DNA of 5,293 nucleotides, from positions 1-5,293 of the forward strand of contig JAFAIY010000016.1 in the NCBI GenBank assembly GCA_019236485.1, given 5' to 3'. This stretch comes from Comamonas sp. (GTDB lineage: Bacteria > Pseudomonadota > Gammaproteobacteria > Burkholderiales > Burkholderiaceae_C). Positions 1-5,268 of this stretch are shown here, one piece after another. Position 1 is the first letter of the stretch. Every line of letters starts with the position of its first letter. The position numbers were made by a program, and so were the translations under genes. Under the pieces are notes generated by a model that did no database searches, was not told the DNA's origin, and saw only the letters and a list, made by a program, of their open reading frames with translations.

Positions 1-1
1 C

Positions 2-355
2 ACGCACCGCTGCATAGTGCTGCGCGAAGCCGACGAGCGCTACGGCACCTGGCATCTGCAGCAGAACGGGCAGACGGCGAGCGTCAAGGTCTCGGGACCC
101 ATGAGCACCAACGATGGCGAAACCGCCCTGCTCTGGGCGCTGGACGGCCACGGCATTCTGCAGCGCTCGCAATGGGACGTGGCACCGTTGCTGGCCAGCG
201 GGCAGCTGCAGCAGGTGCTGCCCGGTTGGCAATTGCCCGGCGCCGACATCTATCTGCTGCACGCCACGCAAAGCGAGCTGTCGGCACGCATCCGGGCGCT
301 GTCGGAGTTCCTGCTGGCCTGGTTCGGCCGCAGCGAAAACCCGGCCGGAGCGTGA
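2..355 (+). CDS. LysR-type transcriptional regulator, C-terminal part (5' end outside window)
   Basis: The frame is open from the left edge with no in-frame stop, so this is the 3' end of a longer gene; 117 residues are visible before the TGA at 353-355. The residues match the second half of a LysR effector-binding domain: an opening HRCIVLRE strand, a tryptophan in YGTWHL, the turn GPMSTNDGE, a helix rich in LLWALDGHGI, then LASGQLQQVLPGW and a final helix ending in FLLAWFG. LysR-type proteins are usually near 300 residues, so about 60% lies upstream. A GTG at 17 could be mistaken for a start, but it sits inside the conserved domain. The gene runs tail to tail with the next LysR-type gene, only 20 bases apart, and no terminator hairpin with a T-run is visible between them. 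The DNA-binding domain is not seen, so the target is unknown. Confidence 0.85.
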   Translation, partial: THRCIVLREADERYGTWHLQQNGQTASVKVSGPMSTNDGETALLWALDGHGILQRSQWDVAPLLASGQLQQVLPGWQLPGADIYLLHATQSELSARIRALSEFLLAWFGRSENPAGA

Positions 356-375
356 ATCGCCAGCGCCTCCAGCCC

Positions 376-1332
376 TTACTGCGCGTGCTCCATCTGCTCC
401 AGCAGCCAGTCACACAGCAGCTGCGCCGCACTGTCTTTGGCCCAGGCCTGGCGCGCCAGCAGGCAGTATTGCGAACCATCGGCCGCAAAGCCCAGCGGCG
501 CGGCCAGCCGCCCGGCCTGCACATCGTCCTGCACCAGCAGCTGCGGCCCCACGGCCACACCCAGGCCGGCAGCAGCGGCCTGCAGGCTCAGGTAGAAATG
601 CTCGAGTATCAAACTGCTAGCTGCTGGCGCAGACGGGATCTGGGTTTTCTGCTGTTTTGACCAATCAGTCCAGGCATGGGGCCGCGTCTTGCTGTGCAGC
701 AGCGGCGCGTCGGCGCGCAGCCGGTAAGCGCCCCCATCCGCTGCATCGAAGAACTGGGCCAGTTTGCCCGGCTGGCAGACCGGCCCCACGCGCTCGGCGC
801 ACAGCGGCACGGCATGGGTGCTGCGGCCCCAGTCGAAATCGCTGCGGCGTATGGCCAGGTCCAGCCCCGCACCCCAGTCCACGGGGCCGCCGCCGGCCAC
901 CAGGTGGACGGTCTGCTGCGGGTAACGGGCCTGGAAGTCGCCCCAGCGCGGAATCAGCCAGCGCATCAGCAAAGTGGGCTCGCAGGACAGCAGCAGCGGC
1001 CGCTGCGCCACGCGCCGGCGCACGGCTTCGGCCGCCTCGGCCATGCGGGCCAGGCCCGCATGCACGCCGTCGAACAGCAGGCGGCCGTGGTCGTTCAGGT
1101 AGACGCGGCGGCTTCTGCGCTCGAACAGCGGCACGCCCAGCTGGTCTTCCACGGCCCGCACGGCGCGGCTCACGGCGCCATGGGTCAGGTGCAGCTCGTC
1201 GGCCGCGCGGCTGAAGCTCTCCAGGCGCGCCGCCGCCTCGAAGCAGCGCAGCGCCACCAGCGACGGCAGGGGCCGCACACCAGGCGCGTCATCCAACTGT
1301 GAATCCAACTCACTTTTTTCTTGAGAAATCAT
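376..1332 (-). CDS. LysR-type transcriptional regulator, GcvA-like
   Basis: The 318-residue product has the LysR layout. A winged helix-turn-helix spans about residues 22-80 (LPSLVALRCFEAAARLESF, then SRAADELHLTHGAVSRAVRAVE and LGVPLFERR). A linker helix runs to about 105, and an effector-binding domain covers about 110-312, including EHFYLSLQAAAAGLGVAVGP. The LPSL.ALR.FEAAAR opening is typical of the GcvA-like subgroup. It is divergent from a LysE-type exporter, a classic arrangement in which the regulator controls the exporter and itself; that role is inferred. The start is uncertain. ATG at 1332 gives 18 residues before the family's usual beginning, while GTG at 1278 gives 300 residues and a normal N-terminus. 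Neither has a good ribosome binding site. A codon patch at 607-660 (residues 225-242) is visibly poorer in GC than the rest. The stop is TAA at 378-376. Confidence 0.92.
   Translation of the reverse strand: MISQEKSELDSQLDDAPGVRPLPSLVALRCFEAAARLESFSRAADELHLTHGAVSRAVRAVEDQLGVPLFERRSRRVYLNDHGRLLFDGVHAGLARMAEAAEAVRRRVAQRPLLLSCEPTLLMRWLIPRWGDFQARYPQQTVHLVAGGGPVDWGAGLDLAIRRSDFDWGRSTHAVPLCAERVGPVCQPGKLAQFFDAADGGAYRLRADAPLLHSKTRPHAWTDWSKQQKTQIPSAPAASSLILEHFYLSLQAAAAGLGVAVGPQLLVQDDVQAGRLAAPLGFAADGSQYCLLARQAWAKDSAAQLLCDWLLEQMEHAQ
1299..1313. promoter_or_regulatory. Putative LysR-type operator copy 1 (T-N11-A dyad) within or just upstream of the regulator gene
   Basis: The bases GTGAATCCAACTCAC have arms GTGA and TCAC and fit the LysR T-N11-A consensus (T1300, A1312). 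With the preceding T1298, 15 of 16 bases match the copy at 1421-1435. It overlaps codons 7-12 if the regulator starts at ATG 1332, but lies 21-35 bases upstream if it starts at GTG 1278. Binding is inferred. Confidence 0.5.
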
Positions 1333-1451
1333 CGTTATTCAAATCATGGAGATCTGCCTAGAGTTCGCTTTCGACATGCATCACAAGCCATATCCGTTCA
1401 AAAACAGGCATGCAGGCATTGTGAATCCTACTCACCATCTTCATTTCATCC
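1333..1451. promoter_or_regulatory. Divergent intergenic region between LysR-type regulator and LysE-type exporter
   Basis: These 119 bases separate two divergent starts and must carry at least the exporter promoter. They are clearly poorer in GC than the flanking genes. I could not identify convincing -35/-10 pairs on either strand. The only strong motif is the T-N11-A dyad at 1421-1435. No good Shine-Dalgarno sequence precedes either flanking start. Confidence 0.6.
1421..1435. promoter_or_regulatory. Putative LysR-type operator copy 2 (T-N11-A dyad) upstream of the exporter
   Basis: The bases GTGAATCCTACTCAC carry arms GTGA and TCAC around seven bases and fit T-N11-A (T1422, A1434). They differ from the copy at 1299-1313 at one base. 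The site ends 16 bases before the exporter ATG at 1452, where a bound protein could overlap the transcription or translation start. It is the likely operator for the divergent LysR-type regulator, by inference from motif and position. Confidence 0.55.
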
Positions 1452-2066
1452 ATGAATACCTGGCCCACCGTCATTCTTGTCACTACCCTGGCCGTCATCA
1501 GCCCCGGCGCGGATTTCGCCATGGTCACACGTACCAGCCTCATGGTCTCGCGCCGTGCGGGGCTGCTGGTCGCGCTGGGCATAGGCTGCGGCGTGCTGGT
1601 ACATGTGGGCTATACGCTGCTGGGCCTGGGCGTGCTGCTGCACAGGCTGCCCTGGCTGTTTGCGGCCCTCAAATGGCTGGGCGCCGGCTATCTGGTCTGG
1701 CTGGGTATTTCGCTATGGCGCCAGGCGGGCGCGGTTGCCCGTGCGGACGCTGCCACGGCCGGGCTTGCAGCCAATCACTGGCGCCAGGGCTTTCTGACCA
1801 ACGCGCTCAACCCCAAGACGGCGCTGTTCATCGTCAGCCTGTTCACGCAGCTGGCCAGGCCCGATGTGGCCCTGGCCACGCAACTGGCCCAGGGCCTTTT
1901 CATCGCCGTCGCCCATGTGCTGTGGTTTGCGCTGGTGGCCTGGTTCTTCTCCGCGCCCGCGCTGCAACCCAGGGTGCAAGCCATGCGCCCGTGGATAGAC
2001 AAAAGCCTGGGCGGCGTGCTCATGGGCCTGGGCGTGCTGCTGATCGGCACGGCGGTGCCGCAATGA
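1452..2066 (+). CDS. LysE/RhtB-family exporter
   Basis: The 204-residue product has the length and layout of the LysE/RhtB family of small inner-membrane exporters, which expel amino acids and related metabolites using the proton-motive force. Hydrophobic segments lie at about residues 5-26, 37-62, 67-89, 114-134, 143-166 and 183-201. The family signature SPGADFAMV is at 17-25, a glycine-rich LGIGCGVLVHVGY segment follows at 42-54, and GFLTNALNPKTALFI is at 113-127. ATG 1452 places SPGAD at the usual distance from the N-terminus, although the bases ahead of it (CTTCATTTCATCC) hold no Shine-Dalgarno sequence. The gene is divergent from a LysR-type regulator and has a dyad motif 16 bases ahead of its start, so regulated expression is likely. 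The substrate cannot be read from the sequence; many family members were annotated as threonine or homoserine exporters by similarity alone. Confidence 0.93.
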   Translation: MNTWPTVILVTTLAVISPGADFAMVTRTSLMVSRRAGLLVALGIGCGVLVHVGYTLLGLGVLLHRLPWLFAALKWLGAGYLVWLGISLWRQAGAVARADAATAGLAANHWRQGFLTNALNPKTALFIVSLFTQLARPDVALATQLAQGLFIAVAHVLWFALVAWFFSAPALQPRVQAMRPWIDKSLGGVLMGLGVLLIGTAVPQ

Positions 2067-2089
2067 CGCCGGCGCAAGATCTGCAAACT

Positions 2090-2137
2090 TCATAGCTGCC
2101 AGCGCTTTGCAGCATTGGGCCGAAGGCCGATTTCAGC
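2090..2137. repeat. Degenerate copy of a Comamonadaceae-type intergenic repeat
   Basis: The core CATAGCTGCCAGCGCTTTG followed by GAAGGCCGATTT resembles, from memory, a short dispersed repeat common between genes in Comamonas, Delftia and Acidovorax (a TAGCTGCYRGCGCTT half, then a RAGGCC half near ATTT). Here the second half is eroded and the usual GCGC-containing return arm is missing. A small hairpin with one bulged G (about 2114-2131, loop GAA) lies inside it and is followed by three T residues. It might weakly terminate transcription after the exporter gene, but that is not convincing. The rest of the gap from 2067 to 2237 shows nothing else I can name. Confidence 0.4.
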
Positions 2138-2226
2138 ATGAACAACCACTGACAACGGCAGCATCTGCAACACAAACGACAGCTTTGCTCAGGCCGGACA
2201 TGCCATGCTTGTTCCTCAACAAACAC

Positions 2227-2232
2227 AGGAGA
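2227..2232 (+). promoter_or_regulatory. Ribosome binding site deciding the start of the AhpD-like gene
   Basis: AGGAGA lies five bases before ATG 2238. An in-frame ATG at 2205 would add 11 residues (MLVPQQTQETG) but has no such site, so 2238 is preferred. Confidence 0.75.
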
Positions 2233-2237
2233 CAGGC

Positions 2238-2819
2238 ATGAGCCAGGCACGCTACCCCTTTCCGGACTTGAACACCCTGCCCCAGGACATCAAGGACCGC
2301 ATCCAGCAGGTGCAGGAAAAATCGGGCTTCATTCCCAATGTGTTCCTGGCCTTCGCGCGCCGCCCGGCCGAATGGCGCGCCTTCTTTGCCTACCACGACG
2401 CGCTGATGCTCAAGGAGGAAGGCAGCCTGGCCAAGGGCGAACGCGAGATGATCGTGACCACCACCAGCGCCGCCAACCAGTGCCTGTACTGCGTGGTGGC
2501 GCACGGCGCCATCCTGCGCATCTACGAAAAAAAGCCGCTGGTCGCTGACCAGGTGGCGGTGAACTACCGCAAGGCCGATATCAGCCCGCGCGAGCGTGCC
2601 ATGCTGGACTTCGCCATGAAGGTCTGCCAGCACAGCCAGGAGATTGCGGACGCCGATTTCGAGGCACTGTACCCCCATGGCTTCGATGACGAGGACATTT
2701 GGGACATTGCGGCCATCACGGCCTTCTTCGGCCTGTCCAACCGCATGGCCAGCTTTGCGGGCATGCAGCCCAACCCCGAGTTCTATCTGATGGGCCGCGT
2801 GCCGCGCGAGAAGAAGTAG
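2238..2819 (+). CDS. AhpD-like / uncharacterised peroxidase-related protein (carboxymuconolactone decarboxylase superfamily)
   Basis: The 193-residue protein carries an AhpD-type active-site pattern: a glutamate at residue 70, then QCLYC with cysteines 82 and 85, then His89. The spacing E-x11-C-x2-C-x3-H matches the proton-relay and redox cysteine arrangement known from AhpD. Surrounding residues (VTTTSAANQC, CVVAHGA) resemble the family annotated as uncharacterised peroxidase-related enzymes. Such proteins are cytoplasmic, all-helical thiol peroxidases or disulfide reductases; the natural substrate of this subgroup is unknown. No signal peptide is visible. ATG 2238 is chosen over 2205 because of the AGGAGA five bases upstream. 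The gene follows the exporter after 171 bases containing a repeat, so it probably has its own promoter. No ahpC or alternative sigma factor gene lies beside it in the window. It ends 30 bases from the stop of the convergent MocR-type gene, with no clear terminator between them. Confidence 0.9.
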   Translation: MSQARYPFPDLNTLPQDIKDRIQQVQEKSGFIPNVFLAFARRPAEWRAFFAYHDALMLKEEGSLAKGEREMIVTTTSAANQCLYCVVAHGAILRIYEKKPLVADQVAVNYRKADISPRERAMLDFAMKVCQHSQEIADADFEALYPHGFDDEDIWDIAAITAFFGLSNRMASFAGMQPNPEFYLMGRVPREKK

Positions 2820-2849
2820 CAGGCCAGACCATCGGACCTGCACTGTGCG

Positions 2850-4295
2850 TCAGGGCTGGTGCGCGAGTTCCCGGCACAGCTCCCCGATCTGCCCCACCGC
2901 CCCCAGCAGCCGGGGCGTGGGCTCGTTGGCGCTGTTCAGGCGCAGATGGTTGGGCATATCCGCCTGCGGCGAAAACAGCTGGCCGGGGCTGACGCCTATG
3001 CCCAGTTCCAGCGCGCGGCGGTGCACCTCCAGCGCATTCACCTGGGGCGGCAGCTCCACCCACAGCACAAAACCCTCGCAAGGGGTGGAGATGCGCGTGC
3101 CCGGCGGAAAACTGGCCTCCACCCGCGCCGTGACGGCCTGCACCGCGGCCTGGACCCGGGACTTCAAACGCCGCAGATGGCGGTCATAGTCGCCGCTGGC
3201 CAGTACCTCGCTCACGGCGGTTTCCAGCAGCGGCGCACCGGCCCAGTCCCCGGCCAGCCGCGCCTTCAGCACCTGCGCATGAAAGCGCCCCGGCGCAATC
3301 CAGCCTATGCGCCAGCCCGGCGCCAGGGTCTTGGACACCGAGCTGCAGTACAGCACATTGCCGCTGCCGTCAAAGGCCTTGCAGGCCGGCGGGCGCTGGC
3401 CGTCGCCGGCCAAGTCGCCATACACATCGTCCTCGATCAGGGGCACGCCGGCCTGCTCCAGCAGCGCCACCAGGGCGCGTTTGCGCTCCACGGGCATGCT
3501 GGCACCCAGCGGGTTCTGCACCGTGGGCGAAGCCAGTACCGCCGCGGGCCTGTGCTTTGCCAGGGCCTCGGCCAGCGCATCGGGCAGCATGCCCTCGCGC
3601 GGATCGGTCGCGATCTCCAGCGCTTTCAGCCCCAGGTCTTCCAGCAGCAGCAGCGTGCCGAAATAGGCCGGCCGCTCGATGGCCACCACATCGCCAGGCC
3701 GGCATACGGCGCGCAGCGCCAGCCGCACGGCCTGCGTGGCACCGGAGGTGATGACCAGATCGTCTGGCCCGAAGCAGCCGCCCCATTGCGCGGCCCGCGC
3801 CGCAATCTGGCCGCGCAGCTCGGCCCGGCCCGGCGGCATGCTGTAGCTCTGGCCGTGGGCCTGCAGGCGACGTCCGACGGTCTGCAGCGCGCGCTGTAGC
3901 GTAGTCGTGGGCAGCCAGGTGGGGTCGGGCAACGCGGCGCCCAGCGGGATCAAACGCGTGTCCGCGCTGCTGAACAGGGAGCGCGCCAGGCCCGCCATGG
4001 TCACGGGCATGGGGCGCGGCGAAGGGCGCGAAGGCGGCAGCAGCCCTCCTCTGGCCTCCTGGCGCACAAAGTAACCCGAGCGCGGCCGTGCGACGATCAG
4101 GCCCTGGGCCTCAAGACAGCGCAGAGCCTCCAGCGCCGTGGGCAGGCTGACCTGCTCCCGCTCGGCCAGCTTGCGTGCGGAGATCAGACGGTCGCCGGGG
4201 CGCAGAGCTCCCGAAGCCAGGGTCTGGCGCAGCATCTCGGCAATGCGCAGATAGTGAGGTGATGAAGGCGTGGCGGGAGTCGCAGGGTTCTGCAT
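2850..4295 (-). CDS. MocR-family regulator: GntR winged helix fused to PLP-dependent aminotransferase-like domain
   Basis: The 481-residue protein combines an N-terminal GntR-type DNA-binding domain (about residues 13-78, with LRPGDRLISARKLAEREQVS and the wing GLIVARPRSGYFV) with a linker and a fold-type I aminotransferase domain (about 115-478). Expected PLP-site residues are present: Asn261 in QNPLG, Asp289 and Tyr292 in EDDVYGDL, the Schiff-base lysine Lys322 in SSVSKTLAPGWRIGW, and Arg452 in HLRLNSA, which should hold a substrate carboxylate. All appear intact, so PLP binding is likely. Known relatives such as GabR, TauR and PdxR act mainly as regulators sensing PLP or its amine/amino-acid adducts. 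It is divergent from the N-acetyltransferase gene, and their shared 109-base gap has paired inverted motifs, so it probably controls itself and that gene. No good Shine-Dalgarno sequence precedes ATG 4295, but later starts would cut into the DNA-binding domain. The stop is TGA at 2852-2850. Confidence 0.95.
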   Translation of the reverse strand: MQNPATPATPSSPHYLRIAEMLRQTLASGALRPGDRLISARKLAEREQVSLPTALEALRCLEAQGLIVARPRSGYFVRQEARGGLLPPSRPSPRPMPVTMAGLARSLFSSADTRLIPLGAALPDPTWLPTTTLQRALQTVGRRLQAHGQSYSMPPGRAELRGQIAARAAQWGGCFGPDDLVITSGATQAVRLALRAVCRPGDVVAIERPAYFGTLLLLEDLGLKALEIATDPREGMLPDALAEALAKHRPAAVLASPTVQNPLGASMPVERKRALVALLEQAGVPLIEDDVYGDLAGDGQRPPACKAFDGSGNVLYCSSVSKTLAPGWRIGWIAPGRFHAQVLKARLAGDWAGAPLLETAVSEVLASGDYDRHLRRLKSRVQAAVQAVTARVEASFPPGTRISTPCEGFVLWVELPPQVNALEVHRRALELGIGVSPGQLFSPQADMPNHLRLNSANEPTPRLLGAVGQIGELCRELAHQP

Positions 4296-4307
4296 GGGCG
4301 CGGCAGG

Positions 4308-4329
4308 AAAATCTGTACAGGTAGATTTT
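4308..4329. promoter_or_regulatory. Perfect inverted repeat AAAATCT-N8-AGATTTT upstream of the MocR-type gene
   Basis: Seven-base arms at 4308-4314 and 4323-4329 are exact reverse complements around eight bases. Nested in this is the perfect palindrome CTGTACAG (4313-4320). It lies 13 bases above the MocR-type start codon and is a good candidate operator or autoregulatory site. It lacks the GC stem and T-run expected of a terminator. Confidence 0.5.
4312..4325 (-). promoter_or_regulatory. Putative MocR operator half-site A
   Basis: On the - strand this reads TCTACCTGTACAGA. It matches 12 of 14 bases of the oppositely oriented copy at 4337-4350, and both differences are purine for purine. It begins 17 bases upstream of the MocR-type start codon. 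MocR-type proteins usually bind two copies of a short motif, which suits this pair; the assignment is inferred. Confidence 0.5.
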
Positions 4330-4336
4330 CATGCAT

Positions 4337-4350
4337 TCTGCCTATACAGA
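4337..4350 (+). promoter_or_regulatory. Putative MocR operator half-site B
   Basis: This reads TCTGCCTATACAGA, the inverted partner of 4312-4325, with eleven bases between the two. The contained TATACA could also act as a -10-like element for the acetyltransferase, but no good -35 is seen at the right distance. Confidence 0.48.
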
Positions 4351-4391
4351 CGATGCAGACCATGGCCTATCGTCCAGGCTGCAATTGAGCC

Positions 4392-4397
4392 AAGGAT
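4392..4397 (+). promoter_or_regulatory. Ribosome binding site of the N-acetyltransferase gene
   Basis: AAGGAT sits seven bases before ATG 4405. It fixes this start over the longer in-frame reading from 4270, which would overlap the MocR-type gene and add 45 residues with no counterpart in the family. Confidence 0.7.
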
Positions 4398-4404
4398 TTC
4401 TTTC

Positions 4405-5181
4405 ATGCACGCCAGCAATTTCGACCTGCCCACCTATCTGCAACGCATCGGCCACACCGGACCCGCAGCCGCCGACACCGCCACCCTGCAGACCATCATG
4501 CGCCAGCAGCTGTTTACCGTGCCCTTCGAGAATCTGGACGTCCAGGCGGGCAAGATCGTCTCGCTGGACCCCGAGCACATCGCCGACAAGATCCTCAGGC
4601 AGGGCCGCGGCGGCTACTGCTACGAGGTCAACGGCCTGTTCGCCATGGCGCTGCAGGCCCTGGGCATTCCCTACCGCTTCGTCGCGGCAAGGCCCATGTT
4701 CTACCCGGCCCGCCGCCCCCGCACCCACATGGCCGTGATCGCCGAGGTCGAAGGCCGACGCTGGCTGTGCGACCTGGGTTTCGGCAGCTACGGCATCCGC
4801 GCGCCCATGGATCTGGGAGCCATAGGGGTCGATATCGCACAGGACTCCGACACCTTCCGGCTCACGCTGGACGAACGCGGCGAGTACGTGCTCAAGGCCA
4901 AGGTCGAAGGCGAATGGGCGAACCAGTACGCCTTTGATCTGTCGCCCCAGGAATGGATAGATTTCGTCCCCGCCAATTACCTGAACTCCACCCACCCCGA
5001 AGCCATCTTCGTGCAGAAGCTGCTGGTCGTGCTGCACCAGAGCAGCGGCCGCGTCATCCTGCTGGACGACATGCTCAAGACGGTGACGAACGGCCATGTC
5101 GAGAAAAAGCAGCTGGCCCGGGAAGAGATCAACGAGGTGCTGGACCACCTCTTCGGGCTGGCACCGGCGCTGCAGCAGTAA
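4405..5181 (+). CDS. nat: Arylamine N-acetyltransferase
   Basis: The 258-residue protein is a complete arylamine N-acetyltransferase, close to the usual bacterial length. These cytoplasmic enzymes move an acetyl group from acetyl-CoA to arylamines, arylhydrazines or similar amines through an acetyl-cysteine intermediate. The catalytic triad is in place: Cys72 in GRGGYCYEVNGLF, His108 in RTHMAV and Asp123 in WLCDLGFG, with spacings close to those known for Salmonella NAT (69, 107, 122). The family motif VPFENLDV is at 39-46. The helical N-terminal domain, beta-barrel middle and C-terminal alpha/beta lid all seem present. ATG 4405 has AAGGAT seven bases ahead. It is divergent from the MocR-type regulator, with paired motifs between them, so control by that regulator is likely. 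Its natural substrate is unknown; xenobiotic arylamines or an endogenous amine metabolite are both possible. A GC-rich hairpin follows the TAA stop. Confidence 0.95.
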   Translation: MHASNFDLPTYLQRIGHTGPAAADTATLQTIMRQQLFTVPFENLDVQAGKIVSLDPEHIADKILRQGRGGYCYEVNGLFAMALQALGIPYRFVAARPMFYPARRPRTHMAVIAEVEGRRWLCDLGFGSYGIRAPMDLGAIGVDIAQDSDTFRLTLDERGEYVLKAKVEGEWANQYAFDLSPQEWIDFVPANYLNSTHPEAIFVQKLLVVLHQSSGRVILLDDMLKTVTNGHVEKKQLAREEINEVLDHLFGLAPALQQ

Positions 5182-5207
5182 GCCAGCAAGGCTCCAAACG
5201 CCTGCAA

Positions 5208-5240
5208 GCCGCCCGCAAACCCTTTGGGTGAGCGGGCGGC
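5208..5240 (+). terminator. Strong GC hairpin after the N-acetyltransferase gene
   Basis: Perfect nine-base arms GCCGCCCGC (5208-5216) and GCGGGCGGC (5232-5240) enclose an inner four-base stem ACCC/GGGT (5219-5222, 5226-5229) with a TTT loop and a two-by-two internal loop. The position, 26 bases after the stop codon, suits a terminator. No T-run follows on either strand, so it may instead stabilise the 3' end or terminate inefficiently. Confidence 0.45.
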
Positions 5241-5268
5241 GGGCCGCAGGATCGGCGACACTGGGCCC

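Noticed and set aside
356..375. Possible terminator between the two convergent LysR-type genes
   Set aside because: The 20 bases contain no stable stem followed by a T-run on either strand.
1346..2095. A 249-codon + frame overlapping the exporter in another frame
   Set aside because: The product is low in hydrophobic order and rich in Gly, Arg, His and Ala; the overlapping frame encodes a clear LysE-type membrane protein.
2199..2208. Tandem CATGC CATGC ahead of the AhpD-like gene as a possible operator
   Set aside because: It is too short and imperfect around it to separate from chance.
2133..2843. A 236-codon open frame on the - strand opposite the AhpD-like gene
   Set aside because: It is an antisense shadow with no recognisable family, while the + strand frame has a ribosome binding site and a full catalytic pattern.
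2859..3899. A 346-codon open frame on the + strand opposite the MocR-type gene
   Set aside because: It is rich in Arg, Gln, His and Ala as expected for an antisense shadow, and the - strand gene there has all family motifs.
4313..4349. CTGTACAG and CTATACAG considered as SOS/LexA boxes
   Set aside because: A LexA box of the enterobacterial type needs CTGT and ACAG separated by eight bases; here the halves abut, so the MocR interpretation fits better.
4270..4404. A 45-residue N-terminal extension of the acetyltransferase
   Set aside because: It would overlap the MocR-type gene and both operator-like motifs, has no ribosome binding site and no family counterpart; ATG 4405 fits both.
4342..5148. 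A 268-codon open frame on the - strand opposite nat
   Set aside because: It lies antisense to a complete, motif-verified acetyltransferase, shows no recognisable domain and reflects GC-rich third positions.
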